Shown: positions 36,447-45,396, numbered from the stretch's first letter. The stretch is 64,000 bases of DNA from Bdellovibrio bacteriovorus (GCF_001592755.1 NZ_LUKF01000019.1:299380-363379), one strand, 5' to 3'. The notes: generated from the letters alone by a model not told the origin. Numbers and translations: made by a program.

Positions 36447-36887
36447 TTAGAAGGAGCGGAAGTCGTCAATCACGTTGCGATTGTCGCGACTTTGGTTAAG
36501 CGCGCGGCGGATCTTTTCTGCGATCACGCCCGCACGATCGTCATCTCGATCTAGCAGCTCAAAGCCACCATCTTCGTCACGACCTTCGACTAGGACCTCG
36601 ACCTGAACATCATAAGGACGCTGATCTCCCAGAACCGTGACGTGCGTATAATAGCGCTCACGGGCCATGTCCATTTTCTCGATGGGTTTATTTTTCTTAT
36701 CGTAAAACTGAGAGACCAACTCTCTTCCATTCTGGCTGACCGAGCGAGGCTCGCCAATCACACTCATAACGGCGCGACGGGTTTCACTCACATTCAAAGG
36801 CGTTTCACGAAGAATAACACCGCCGGTACGACACCCAGACAAAAGAAGAGTTCCCGCTAGAATTAGAAAAGAAATGTATTTCATCAT
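36447..36887 (-). CDS. Small lipoprotein of unknown function
   Basis: The 146-residue protein has a signal peptide ending in the lipobox LLSGC (Cys19). The mature part is charged and probably mixed alpha/beta, with ETRRAVMSVIGEPRSVSQNGRELVSQF near 35-60. This somewhat recalls small outer-membrane lipoproteins that respond to envelope state, but I cannot name a family. Its ATG overlaps the transaldolase stop by one base (TAATG), so it is translationally coupled and is the last gene before a terminator. Confidence 0.8.
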   Translation of the reverse strand: MMKYISFLILAGTLLLSGCRTGGVILRETPLNVSETRRAVMSVIGEPRSVSQNGRELVSQFYDKKNKPIEKMDMARERYYTHVTVLGDQRPYDVQVEVLVEGRDEDGGFELLDRDDDRAGVIAEKIRRALNQSRDNRNVIDDFRSF

Positions 36888-37534
36888 TATTTCTTTTGAG
36901 CCTTATTCCAGTCATCCATGAAAAGCTTAATGCCTTTATCAGTTAACGGATGGTGAGTCATTTGCTGCATAACCTTGTATGGAATGGTTGCGATATCAGC
37001 ACCCATCTCCGCCGCAAGTTGGATATGCATCGGGCTGCGAACGCTAGCAACTAAGACTTCAGTCGCGAAGTCATAGTTTTGATAAATTTGAATAACCTGA
37101 TTAACCATCGCCAAGCCCTCTTGGCCAATGTCGTCCAAACGACCAACAAAAGGAGAAACCATTGTCGCGCCGGCTTTAGCGGCCAACAAAGCTTGCATTG
37201 GCGAGAACACCAACGTGACGTTTGTCTTGATACCTTCAGCTGTTAATTTTTTAACTGCGATCATTCCATCTTCAGTCATCGGAATTTTAACAACGATGTT
37301 TGAAGCAAGCTTCGCAAGTTCTTTACCTTCACGGAACATTTCTTCAGCCTGAAGGCTGATGACTTCTGCAGAAACAGGACCTGAAACTTCCTTGCAGATT
37401 TCTTTGATCACGTCATGAAACGGTTTTCCAGATTTAGCAATCAACGAAGGATTCGTTGTGACACCGTCAACCCAACCACGCAAGTTGGCCTGTTTGATTT
37501 CTTCAATTTCAGCTGTATCGATGAAAAACTTCAT
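36887..37534 (-). CDS. tal: Transaldolase, short TalC/MipB type
   Basis: The enzyme transfers dihydroxyacetone units in the pentose phosphate pathway, or acts as fructose-6-phosphate aldolase in close relatives. The start [20 protein letters not shown] is typical. [11 protein letters not shown] is near 26-36. The Schiff-base lysine is K83 in [10 protein letters not shown]. At 215 residues it belongs to the short subfamily. It lies 60 bp after the FolK-like gene and is coupled to the lipoprotein. Confidence 0.93.
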   Translation of the reverse strand: MKFFIDTAEIEEIKQANLRGWVDGVTTNPSLIAKSGKPFHDVIKEICKEVSGPVSAEVISLQAEEMFREGKELAKLASNIVVKIPMTEDGMIAVKKLTAEGIKTNVTLVFSPMQALLAAKAGATMVSPFVGRLDDIGQEGLAMVNQVIQIYQNYDFATEVLVASVRSPMHIQLAAEMGADIATIPYKVMQQMTHHPLTDKGIKLFMDDWNKAQKK

Positions 37535-37594
37535 GGGATCTCCCGCAAGAAAAATGGATTAAATGTAACACCCAAATTTGTACGTTGGCGCAGG

Positions 37595-38104
37595 CTAAAA
37601 ATCAACCAGGCTTTTACCCTGAATATAAAACTCGGCCTGTCTTGCAGGCGCTGCCGCACGTGCAATTTCACTTAAGTTCTTCTGATAAATAGGATGCTCA
37701 TATTGACCCCATGCTTCCGCCGAGCAGCGAATAATCAGTGGGTCCTGATGAAGTTGAGGATAGGGAAGAGTTAAGCGTGGAGACATCAGGATCAAATCGT
37801 CATAAGTAAGAAGCGTCAGCTCTTTGTGACTTTTCTGGCTTAAACCCGGGGTTCCCTCTTCACACAGAGACAAAATCAAGTGCAACAAGGCATCCACGTT
37901 CAGCGGCGTCTCAAAGCGTATGACGAATTCTAGATAGGCACTTAAGTCTAAGCGCTCTGCCGTTAAATACCGCTTATAGACCGACGAGATCGCGGTGACT
38001 TCGCCACATTCATTTAATTTTCTAAGAAGGTCCTTGGCTTTCTCAGCGCCCCCGACAAGATCAAGGGCCGCGTGAATCAAAGCAGAATGCCGAATTGGCG
38101 TCAT
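37595..38104 (-). CDS. FolK-like protein lacking key pterin pyrophosphokinase motifs
   Basis: Parts of this 169-residue protein read like 6-hydroxymethyl-dihydropterin pyrophosphokinase (HPPK). The segments are ISSVYKRYL near 40, LEFVIRFETPLN near 59-70, then LILMSPRLTLPYPQLHQDPLIIR with EAWGQYEHP near 105-140. The N-terminal glycine-rich strand (GSN-LG in HPPK) and the RxxxDLDLLLY signature with catalytic aspartates are absent or replaced (ELTLLTYDDLIL). It may be non-catalytic or repurposed. Its ATG overlaps the dapB stop (ATGA), so it is the final coupled member of the dap operon. The assignment rests on pattern recall. Confidence 0.65.
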   Translation of the reverse strand: MTPIRHSALIHAALDLVGGAEKAKDLLRKLNECGEVTAISSVYKRYLTAERLDLSAYLEFVIRFETPLNVDALLHLILSLCEEGTPGLSQKSHKELTLLTYDDLILMSPRLTLPYPQLHQDPLIIRCSAEAWGQYEHPIYQKNLSEIARAAAPARQAEFYIQGKSLVDF

Positions 38105-38787
38105 GCTTTTTTCCCGAACAGAACGTCACGAATTTGATAAAGACCTGGTTTCTGTTTCACCAACCACTCCGCAGCCATCACCGCCCCTTTAGCAAAAACA
38201 GTGCGGTTTAAGGCGGAATGCTCAAAAACTAAAACTTCTTCATCACTCATAGAGTAAACCTTGTGAACGCCGAAAACGCCTCCGCCTCGAATAGCCAAAG
38301 CTTCAGGAAGTTTTTTTCCGACAGCTTTTTCTAAATTCTCTTGCAGAGTGATCGCGGTGCCGGAAGGTTTGTCTTTCTTTCGATTGTGATGAATTTCTTC
38401 GATCTGAAAATCAAAATGTGAAATCGCAGAAAGATTCTTCAGCGCTTCATTTAAAACAGCAACACCTAAACTCATATTAGAAGACCACAGAACGGGAATC
38501 TTCTTAGCATATTGAGTTAGAAGATCTTTTTCTTTTTTTGAAAAGCCCGTCGTGCCGCAAACTACCGGCGTTTTGTTTTCGGCGGCTCTTTTAAGAACAT
38601 CCTTTAAGGCTTCTGGTGAAGAAAAATCAATCCACACGTCGACTTGTTTCGCTTTTTTTACATCGAACTTATCGTCGCGATTCAGTGGATAAAACAGCTC
38701 ACAGCGGGGATTAGAGTCAATAACTCCGACAATCTCTTTTCCCATGCGGCCCGCAGGGCCGATCACGCCGACTTTGATTTTTTTCAC
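38101..38787 (-). CDS. dapB: 4-hydroxy-tetrahydrodipicolinate reductase
   Basis: The enzyme reduces the DapA product with NAD(P)H on the route to diaminopimelate and lysine. A glycine-rich GVIGPAGRMGKEIV is at the start, CGTTGFSKKE is near 78, and the catalytic IEEIHHNRKKDKPSGTA is near 130-146. At 228 residues it is slightly short. Both ends overlap neighbours by four bases (ATGA). Confidence 0.96.
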   Translation of the reverse strand: MKKIKVGVIGPAGRMGKEIVGVIDSNPRCELFYPLNRDDKFDVKKAKQVDVWIDFSSPEALKDVLKRAAENKTPVVCGTTGFSKKEKDLLTQYAKKIPVLWSSNMSLGVAVLNEALKNLSAISHFDFQIEEIHHNRKKDKPSGTAITLQENLEKAVGKKLPEALAIRGGGVFGVHKVYSMSDEEVLVFEHSALNRTVFAKGAVMAAEWLVKQKPGLYQIRDVLFGKKA

Positions 38788-39665
38788 AAAAGACCTACTT
38801 TTTTCATTTCCGCTTTCAAGCTTTCCGTGTGCTCAGGCGTAAGTTCGACTAAAGGCAAACGCAAAGAGGCCGAATCAATCACACCCATTAACTGCAATGC
38901 CTTTTTTACTGGAATCGGATTTGCTTCCACAAAAAGAAGATTAATAAGATTCATGTACTTGTTAATATCCGCACGAGCTTTTTCGATTTGTCCTTCAGAA
39001 ACCCATTTTTTCCACTGCACCATTTGCGCAGGAATCACATGAGTGGCTACAGAGATCACGCCATGCCCACCAGCACCTAAGAAATCAACATAAGTGCCGT
39101 CATCTCCTGAAAGCATCACAAAGTCTTTACCACAAGCTTTGATGATGTCTTGGGCTAAATCAATTTTTCCGGTCGCTTCTTTAATTCCAATCACACCTGG
39201 AACTTTCGCCAAGTCGCGAATGGTTTCGGTAGCTAGGGATGTGATGGTACGGCCAGGAACATTGTAAAGAAGAGTCGGAATTTTTACCGAACTCGCCACC
39301 GCTTTGAAGTGTTCAAAAAGACCACGCTGAGGTGGCTTATTGTAGTAGGGAACCACAACCAGAATTGCATCCGCACCCATTTCTTCAGCTTTGCGAGATG
39401 TTTCAATAGACTTTGCGGTGTCGTTTGAACCCGTTCCCATAATCAAAGGAACTTTGTCGCCCACAAACTTGCGGATGTGTTTAAACAGCTCGGCCACTTC
39501 TTGAGTTGAAAGAGTCGGGCTTTCAGCAGTGGTCCCGTTAACCACAAATCCATCAACACCGCCATCCAGCTGTTGTTTTAAAAGACGGTCTAAAGACGCG
39601 TAGTCGACTTTGTCATTTTTAAACGGAGTAATTAAAGCTGTGAAGGTCCCTTTAAAGTTTTTCAT
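38784..39665 (-). CDS. dapA: 4-hydroxy-tetrahydrodipicolinate synthase
   Basis: The enzyme condenses pyruvate with aspartate semialdehyde. GTFTALITPF lies at the start and NGTTAESPTLS near 42-52. Tyr in YNVPGRT near 133 and the Schiff-base lysine in IGIKEATG near 161 complete the active site. Length 293 is standard. It overlaps dapF and dapB by four bases each, so stoichiometric expression is expected. Confidence 0.97.
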   Translation of the reverse strand: MKNFKGTFTALITPFKNDKVDYASLDRLLKQQLDGGVDGFVVNGTTAESPTLSTQEVAELFKHIRKFVGDKVPLIMGTGSNDTAKSIETSRKAEEMGADAILVVVPYYNKPPQRGLFEHFKAVASSVKIPTLLYNVPGRTITSLATETIRDLAKVPGVIGIKEATGKIDLAQDIIKACGKDFVMLSGDDGTYVDFLGAGGHGVISVATHVIPAQMVQWKKWVSEGQIEKARADINKYMNLINLLFVEANPIPVKKALQLMGVIDSASLRLPLVELTPEHTESLKAEMKKVGLL

Positions 39666-40522
39666 CCTACCACCTCTAGATTGTATTTGAATTCTCCGAC
39701 GAACACCGCTCCGCCGGTCATCAGTGGGTGAGTGTCTTTGCCATCAAAGACAACACTTAAAAGCCCACCTGGCATTTGCACTTTGATCTGTTTTTCAGAA
39801 GTCAGTTGCGAGTAAACCAATGCCGCCGCGACCGCACCGGTGCCGCAAGCCAGCGTGTAATCTTCAACGCCTCTTTCAAAAGTCACCGCATTGATATGAC
39901 CTTTTTCATTTTCCGCATAGAAAGTAACGTTTGCACCCGCAGGTTTTAGATCCGCATGAGATCTGGCTTCGCGAGCCATTTCTTTTAAGGCTGATGCCTC
40001 AGAAAGATTTGAAATTTTTTGTACTAAATGCGGAACACCCGTATTTACAAGCGCAAATTTTTGAACGCCTTTGGAGTTTGTTTTTAATTCTATGGATTCT
40101 TTCACAAACCGCGCTTCAGGCATTTGCACACGCACTTCGTCGTCGCCCAGAATTTGCGCCGTCACAAGGCCGGCCCCAGTTTTAAACTTCAAGGACGCTT
40201 TGTTTTCAGAACTACCGAGATATTCATAACAGAAACGAGCAGCGCAACGAGCGGCATTTCCGCACATCTCTGCCGTAGATCCATCAGAGTTATAAAAATC
40301 CCAGTCGTAATCAAAACCCTCGCTGCCATTTTCAATCAGCAGGAATCCATCCGTGCTTAAGCCCAACACGCGATCACAAACAAGCTTTGCAAAATCAGCT
40401 CGCGACTTACCCAACGAGTTTTCCACATCTCTCCAGTCGGATTTTTCGCGGGCATCGATAAGAGCAAATGTATTTCCCGCTCCGGACATTTTCATGATGG
40501 AGATCGGAAGAAGCTTTTTCAT
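39662..40522 (-). CDS. dapF: Diaminopimelate epimerase
   Basis: The enzyme converts LL- to meso-diaminopimelate for peptidoglycan and lysine. The two catalytic cysteines are in EMCGNAARC (near 87) and LACGTGAVA (near 226). KMSGAGNTFALID near 10-22 is the usual N-terminal motif. Length 286 is normal. It overlaps the LptM-like gene upstream and dapA downstream by four bases each. Confidence 0.96.
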   Translation of the reverse strand: MKKLLPISIMKMSGAGNTFALIDAREKSDWRDVENSLGKSRADFAKLVCDRVLGLSTDGFLLIENGSEGFDYDWDFYNSDGSTAEMCGNAARCAARFCYEYLGSSENKASLKFKTGAGLVTAQILGDDEVRVQMPEARFVKESIELKTNSKGVQKFALVNTGVPHLVQKISNLSEASALKEMAREARSHADLKPAGANVTFYAENEKGHINAVTFERGVEDYTLACGTGAVAAALVYSQLTSEKQIKVQMPGGLLSVVFDGKDTHPLMTGGAVFVGEFKYNLEVVG

Positions 40523-40728
40523 CGCTCCTCCGGCTCGTTCACGGATGTGTCTTCTTGATCTTGTTGCAAAACTTTAGGTAAAGGTTTTTTCTGCGACTCT
40601 TTGTACGTGGGTTCTCCACGACCTAAGGGTGCGGGATTGAGTGGTGGCAACGGACGACCTTTCACGCCGCAACCTGCGAACGTCAAAAGCACTCCACAAA
40701 CGAGAAGGATTTTATTCAGGTGTTCCAT
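40519..40728 (-). CDS. lptM: LptM-like small lipoprotein (YifL family)
   Basis: The 69-residue protein has a signal peptide and lipobox TFAGC, with Cys20 followed at once by GVKGRPLPP. This CG-x-KG-x-L-x-x-P signature marks the YifL/LptM family. In E. coli LptM assists disulfide maturation of the LPS transporter LptD at the outer membrane, and the gene sits directly before dapF, as here. The rest is polar and disordered. It overlaps the TPR gene by 17 bp and dapF by 4 bp. Confidence 0.75.
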   Translation of the reverse strand: MEHLNKILLVCGVLLTFAGCGVKGRPLPPLNPAPLGRGEPTYKESQKKPLPKVLQQDQEDTSVNEPEER

Positions 40729-41578
40729 TCATCCCCTTTAGCTCTCCTTCCACCTCGACAAGGCGGCGGCAAAGCATGGGGTCTATCATATACTGTCTAT
40801 ACTGATTCGCTGAAATGTTTTTGCAGCTCATCACGTATTTCTGAGCCTCATCTGGGTTGTTTTTCTTAAGGGTTTGGCCGTATTTCCAATTCCAGTAGTA
40901 TAATTCGGGATATTTTTCGTCAGACTTCTTAAGATTTGCTAAGGCATCTTGCGCTTTTGTAAGACTTTTCTGACCCAAGGACTTTTCAACCTCTAGGGCC
41001 TGCCAGAATTTTTGCTGCGGGGACCGTTTGATCACGACAGTGTCGGCCACTTTCTGATAGTCCAACCAACGATTCTGACAGATCAACGCTTGTGCCAGGC
41101 TGAGCTTTAATTCCTCATCAAAGCTCACAACCTTTAACTGCTTTTGCACGTTTTCTTGCGCGTTTTTGCAGTCGCCTTTAGCGATAAGCAGACGCGCTTG
41201 TTCATTGATGATTGAAAAGTTGTCGGGCTCAATACGAGCGGCTTCGGTGACCTTATCCAACGCTTGGTTCAAATCGGTCTTTCTTAAAGAGACACCGTTT
41301 TCAAACAACTGTTGGGCTTTATCACTAAAAAAGACATTGGCAACCTCAGAGGTCGTTTTTTTAAGATCCGAGACGGCCTGAGGACGTGTTTCGCGCTGAA
41401 TGGCGGTAACAAGAATATTCAAAGCCTGCTGACGATCGCGCTGCAAACTGAGGTTATACGCTTTTTCGATAATATCTTTGTAGGTCTCAGACTTTCCATT
41501 CTTCGTCTGAGCAAAAGCGGGCAGTGCTAAAAAGGAAAGAGCCGCAATCGCTGCGGCTCTTTTCATGATCAATTGCAT
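40712..41578 (-). CDS. Secreted TPR-like protein
   Basis: The 288-residue protein has a signal peptide (cleavage after AFAQ near residue 24) and several helix pairs typical of tetratricopeptide repeats, such as QALDKVTEAARIEPDNFSIIN near 105-125. This suggests a periplasmic protein-protein scaffold. Two start codons are possible (41578 and 41566); the first lies 3 bases after the preceding stop and favours coupling. Nothing identifies its partner, but the neighbours are LPS- and peptidoglycan-related. Confidence 0.8.
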   Translation of the reverse strand: MQLIMKRAAAIAALSFLALPAFAQTKNGKSETYKDIIEKAYNLSLQRDRQQALNILVTAIQRETRPQAVSDLKKTTSEVANVFFSDKAQQLFENGVSLRKTDLNQALDKVTEAARIEPDNFSIINEQARLLIAKGDCKNAQENVQKQLKVVSFDEELKLSLAQALICQNRWLDYQKVADTVVIKRSPQQKFWQALEVEKSLGQKSLTKAQDALANLKKSDEKYPELYYWNWKYGQTLKKNNPDEAQKYVMSCKNISANQYRQYMIDPMLCRRLVEVEGELKGMNGTPE

Positions 41579-41581
41579 TGA

Positions 41582-42154
41582 TTAGTTCTTTTTGAAGTTT
41601 TTCAAAACAACAGTCACGTTACCGAATTGGCTTGGAGCCACTTGTTTCAACATACCAGAAAGTGGAACTTGTTGTGGGTTGATCCATGCGTTGATTTCAG
41701 CATTTTGTTCTTTGTCCTTAAGACGAGCGTGGATGCAATCGAAAGTACCAGCAGGAACAGTGATTCTGTCTTCTTTAACTTCGATAACTTCTACGTCTTG
41801 TTTAGGTACTTGTTGTTCTTTACCGTTCACTAGCATTTTTTTGATTTCGCCAGTGTTTGGATCAAGAAGAGTTTCAACTTTTTGTTTTCCAGCGAAACCA
41901 AGATCCATGTTTTGATCCATCCAGATGCCATCAGCACCGATAGAACGAACTGACATAGACATTGAACCTTTGATGAAGCCCATGTCGATGTTGTAGTTAG
42001 CGTTGTCGCCAACTTTCCAGTCCAAACCCATTGTTTGAGCTTGATCCATGATCGCTGCGTTTTGGATGTTAGCCAAAACTTCAACTGCAGTTGGAGCAGC
42101 AACAGCGTTAACTGAGAACGCAAGACCTAGAGCGGCGATAAGAGCCTTAACCAT
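41582..42154 (-). CDS. Periplasmic protein of unknown function
   Basis: The 190-residue protein has a signal peptide (cleavage after AVAA near 19). Its beta-rich body ends in VPAGTFDCIHARLKDK and AWINPQQVPLSG, a pattern I associate loosely with DUF3108-like envelope proteins; that link is weak. One cysteine remains in the mature part. AAGGAGG, a maximal Shine-Dalgarno, lies 5 bases before the ATG, and its perfect complement lies 38 bases further upstream. The gene has its own probable promoter although ftsK precedes it by 74 bp. Confidence 0.8.
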   Translation of the reverse strand: MVKALIAALGLAFSVNAVAAPTAVEVLANIQNAAIMDQAQTMGLDWKVGDNANYNIDMGFIKGSMSMSVRSIGADGIWMDQNMDLGFAGKQKVETLLDPNTGEIKKMLVNGKEQQVPKQDVEVIEVKEDRITVPAGTFDCIHARLKDKEQNAEINAWINPQQVPLSGMLKQVAPSQFGNVTVVLKNFKKN

Positions 42155-42159
42155 AAATT

Positions 42160-42210
42160 CCTCCTTGAATGGTTTTTATTGTGGTGTCTTAATCACACCG
42201 ACCTAAGGAG
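42160..42210 (-). promoter_or_regulatory. Shine-Dalgarno with an upstream perfect complement
   Basis: On the minus strand CCTCCTT (42210-42204) can pair over 7 bp with the Shine-Dalgarno AAGGAGG (42166-42160). A small hairpin GGTGT-GATTAAG-ACACC lies between them. Only RNA that begins upstream of 42210, such as ftsK read-through, would contain both halves. Confidence 0.5.
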
Positions 42211-42220
42211 GTAGAGTCAA
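42192..42220 (-). promoter_or_regulatory. Sigma-70 promoter of the 190-residue periplasmic protein gene
   Basis: TTGACT (42220-42215, 5 of 6 matches) and TGTGAT (42197-42192, 4 of 6) are separated by 17 bp on the minus strand. A start near 42185 gives a leader of about 30 nt that contains AAGGAGG but not its complement. Confidence 0.55.
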
Positions 42221-42228
42221 GGCTCAAA

Positions 42229-44610
42229 TTATTGTTCTCTAAAACTACTGACGAGAACTTGACGCGGCTTGCTGCCGTTCGCAGGCCCCACGACACCTTC
42301 TTTTTCGAAGATTTCAATCAGTCGCGCAGCACGTGGATAACCGAGTCTAAACTTTCTTTGAATCAAAGACGCAGAAATTTCTTTCTGTTCAGAAGCCCAC
42401 GATAGAATTTCGTCGTAACGTTCATCGTATTCTTCTTCACCAAATCCGCCGCCGCCAGAATCACCAGCCTCAGCACCATCGCCACCTGAAAATCCATCCA
42501 AAGCTTTCATCGCTAATGGATCGTATTCGGGTTCGGCTTGTGCAGCCCAATGTTTCACGACGTTGCCAATTTCTTTATCTGAAAGATAAGGACCATGATG
42601 GCGAGTCGGTTTTCCCACGCCAGGAGCCTGGAACAGCATATCTCCATTCGGAAGAAGGCGTTCTGCACCTGAATCATCGATGATGATACGAGAGTCCATT
42701 TTCGATGCCACTTTCAAAGCCACGCGTCCCGGAATATTTGTTTTAATCAAACCGGTGACAACATCTTTACGAGGCGATTGAGTTGCCACGATCAAGTGGA
42801 TACCGCAGGCACGCGCTTTTTGTGTCAAACGTTGAATCGGCTCTTCGATGTTCTGCTTTTCAACGATCATCAAATCCGCAAGCTCATCCACCACGATCAC
42901 GATAAACGGAAGTGGTTGATAGTAGTATTGCTCAAGCTTGGCTTTTCCTTCTTCCAGCTCCAAATTGATTTTTTCATGCTCTTCAATTTCAGCTTTTGAA
43001 AGTCCACCCGTTTTTTCGTTAAAGGCTTCAATTTTACCGACACCGAATTTCGATAAAGATTTATAACGCTTTTCCATTTCGCGCACAGCCCACTTCAAAG
43101 CTGTCGCAGCCTTCTTAGGTTCCGTTACGTGAGGAAGAACCAAGTGTGGCACCGTAGAAAAAGGCGCCAAGTCGACCATCTTAGGGTCAATCAAAACCAA
43201 GCGCAGTGTTTTTGGAGAATGGCGGAACAAAAGGCCCGTGATAATAGAGCCGACAAACACCGACTTACCAGAACCCGTTGTACCCGCGATCAAAAGATGC
43301 GGCATCTTACGAAGATCCACTACCTTAGGTTCACCATCCACAGCGCGACCGACAGCCATCGGTAACGCAAGATCTTCACTCCAGAACTGATCTTCGGCGA
43401 TCAAGTCTTTGTAATAAACCGTCTCGCGCTTTAAGTTCGCTGTTTCAATACCGACAACATCTGTTCCAGGGATATGACCCACCACACGTACAGATTCAGA
43501 TGAAAGAGCCAAAGACAAATCATCTTCAAGCTCAGAGATCTTACTGATTTTTACATCGGCATTTGGTTTAAATTCATACATCGTAACAAGCGGTCCCGGC
43601 TTCGCATCCTGGATAGAACCTTCGATAGAGAAGTTCTTAAGCTTTTCTACCAATGAATCCGCTTTTCTTTGAATCTCGGCCTTATCAATTTTAATACGCG
43701 AAGCTGGAGGATCTTCCAAAAGCGCAAGCTTTGGCATATCCCAGTTTTCAATACGACGAGGAGGTTTTGCCTTCATGACGACTTTGCGTTTTTGCGCAAG
43801 CCTCAAGGCCGGTGTCTCCTCTTCTTCTTCTTCGATCTCTTCTTCATCTTCTTCTTCCGCAGCTTCGGCGTCGGCTTCAAGAAGTGCGTTGAGATCTTCA
43901 TCTTCTTCCTCTTCATCTTTACCAACAAATTTTTTGTCAGAAAGCGGGAAGACTGTTTTAGGCTTGTCCTCTTTTGCTTCTAATTTTTTTGCTTTGGCTT
44001 TTTTCTCTTTCACGAACATGCCGGCAAAAAAGCCCGCAAGTTTATCCATGATTTTCTTTTTCTTTAAGAAAGCCATAAAGCCGCGTGGAGTTTCTGAAAG
44101 CTCCTGCAAAGATTTTTCGAAATAGAAAACAATAAGGACGGCCATCAATGAGAGCAGGATGACTTGAACGCCGATAGAATTAAAAGCGCGCATCAAAGCC
44201 TGGGAAACACCCAAGCCCAAAAGACCACCCAAATATATCTGCTCTTTGAAAACTTTTGTTGTTGGCAAGTAAAGCGACAAAAGAGCTGCGATATTCACGA
44301 TCAAAAGAAGCGCCCATACAAAGCGAATGTTCTTAAGATTTAGCGATTCCCCTTGGAAACTTGCGTACGCAATACGTAGAAAGCTCGCAACAACGACCCA
44401 TGCCGCCAGTCCAAACGCTTGATAAAGGCCGTCTGCAAGGAAACTTCCCACGATTCCACAGTAATTCGTGGCTTTAAGCCCTTGCCCAATAGAATTCATA
44501 GAGGGATCAAATGGATTGTAGCTGAACAAAGCCAGGGCGAGGAAAAGCCCTAAACCTAAAAAGCCGATTGCAATGACGTCCTGACGAAACTTCTTAAGAA
44601 AATGATTCAT
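42229..44610 (-). CDS. ftsK: DNA translocase FtsK
   Basis: The septal translocase clears chromosome DNA from the division site and activates dimer resolution. Four transmembrane helices lie in the first 190 residues. A linker of about 120 residues is rich in Glu and Asp (about 225-275). The motor follows, with Walker A GTTGSGKS near 448 and Walker B IVIVVDELADLM near 565. A C-terminal winged-helix gamma domain (about 725-790; ASLIQRKFRLGYPRAARLIE) recognises KOPS. Length 793 is near that of compact FtsK/SpoIIIE proteins. The ribosome-binding site is poor. Confidence 0.96.
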   Translation of the reverse strand: MNHFLKKFRQDVIAIGFLGLGLFLALALFSYNPFDPSMNSIGQGLKATNYCGIVGSFLADGLYQAFGLAAWVVVASFLRIAYASFQGESLNLKNIRFVWALLLIVNIAALLSLYLPTTKVFKEQIYLGGLLGLGVSQALMRAFNSIGVQVILLSLMAVLIVFYFEKSLQELSETPRGFMAFLKKKKIMDKLAGFFAGMFVKEKKAKAKKLEAKEDKPKTVFPLSDKKFVGKDEEEEDEDLNALLEADAEAAEEEDEEEIEEEEEETPALRLAQKRKVVMKAKPPRRIENWDMPKLALLEDPPASRIKIDKAEIQRKADSLVEKLKNFSIEGSIQDAKPGPLVTMYEFKPNADVKISKISELEDDLSLALSSESVRVVGHIPGTDVVGIETANLKRETVYYKDLIAEDQFWSEDLALPMAVGRAVDGEPKVVDLRKMPHLLIAGTTGSGKSVFVGSIITGLLFRHSPKTLRLVLIDPKMVDLAPFSTVPHLVLPHVTEPKKAATALKWAVREMEKRYKSLSKFGVGKIEAFNEKTGGLSKAEIEEHEKINLELEEGKAKLEQYYYQPLPFIVIVVDELADLMIVEKQNIEEPIQRLTQKARACGIHLIVATQSPRKDVVTGLIKTNIPGRVALKVASKMDSRIIIDDSGAERLLPNGDMLFQAPGVGKPTRHHGPYLSDKEIGNVVKHWAAQAEPEYDPLAMKALDGFSGGDGAEAGDSGGGGFGEEEYDERYDEILSWASEQKEISASLIQRKFRLGYPRAARLIEIFEKEGVVGPANGSKPRQVLVSSFREQ

Positions 44611-44757
44611 TTAAAAAATTTACGAAATTTCCCGTAGTTAGTCATTCTAACAGGCGCAACCTTGACTTAAGACTGGTGCGGTTTCGAAAAATGCCGTATA
44701 CACGTATCCTTGCAACGAGCCTGACCCAGAGGGTCAACGCCAGGAGCCTGTTTAAGC

Positions 44758-45396
44758 ATGCTAAAAATAAACGAGATTTTCTATAGTGTTCAAGGTGAAA
44801 CGACGTATGTAGGACTTCCTACTGTCTTCGTGCGCCTGACGGCATGCAATCTGCGCTGCACTTATTGCGACACCAAATATTCTTATTATGAAGGTGAGTT
44901 GCAAAGCCTTGAAACAATTTTGAAAGAAATTGAATCGCACAAAACACCTTATGTCTGCATCACCGGTGGAGAACCTCTTTTGCAAAAAGAAGTTCACACT
45001 TTGATGAACACATTATGTGAGCGCGGGTACAAAGTTTCTTTGGAAACCAGCGGATCAAAAAGCATTGAGCAAGTTGATCCACGCGTAAAAATAATTTTAG
45101 ACGTGAAAACTCCTGACAGCGGAGCTGCAGATTCTTTCTTGATGAACAACATCAGCTTTTCCACGCCCAGCACGGAATACAAGTTTGTTATTTGTTCTGA
45201 AAAAGATTTTGAATGGTCTGAAGAATTCTGTCGTCAACACAATTTATTTGAAAAATTTGTGGTTTTATACAGCCCATCATACGGCCAAGTGTCTGAACGC
45301 TGGTTGGCAGAAAAAATTTTGCATCAAAATTCATCTGCGAGGTTGCAATTGCAGCTGCATAAGTATATTTGGTCTCCCGAAACACGCGGAGTGTAG
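44758..45396 (+). CDS. queE: 7-carboxy-7-deazaguanine synthase
   Basis: This radical SAM enzyme makes 7-carboxy-7-deazaguanine on the queuosine route. The SAM cluster motif CX3CX2C is C30, C34 and C37 in ACNLRCTYCDT. The N-terminal EIFYSVQGETTYVGLPTVF and the CITGGEPLLQ segment near 72 are typical. Length 212 is normal. A small hairpin (TGACCC with GGGTCA) precedes the Shine-Dalgarno AGGAG, but I cannot match it to a preQ1 riboswitch. It is divergent from ftsK. Confidence 0.93.
   Translation: MLKINEIFYSVQGETTYVGLPTVFVRLTACNLRCTYCDTKYSYYEGELQSLETILKEIESHKTPYVCITGGEPLLQKEVHTLMNTLCERGYKVSLETSGSKSIEQVDPRVKIILDVKTPDSGAADSFLMNNISFSTPSTEYKFVICSEKDFEWSEEFCRQHNLFEKFVVLYSPSYGQVSERWLAEKILHQNSSARLQLQLHKYIWSPETRGV

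Noticed and set aside
42181..42200. Terminator between ftsK and the next gene
   Set aside because: The GGTGT/ACACC hairpin is only 5 bp and is followed by A-rich, not T-rich, sequence on the transcribed strand.
43669..44125. Plus-strand frames opposite ftsK
   Set aside because: They are the complement of the Glu/Asp-rich linker, giving runs of Ser or Phe without start signals.
44700..44757. Possible preQ1 riboswitch before queE
   Set aside because: A hairpin (TGACCC with GGGTCA) is near the Shine-Dalgarno, but the A-rich tail and conserved loop bases of preQ1 aptamers are missing.
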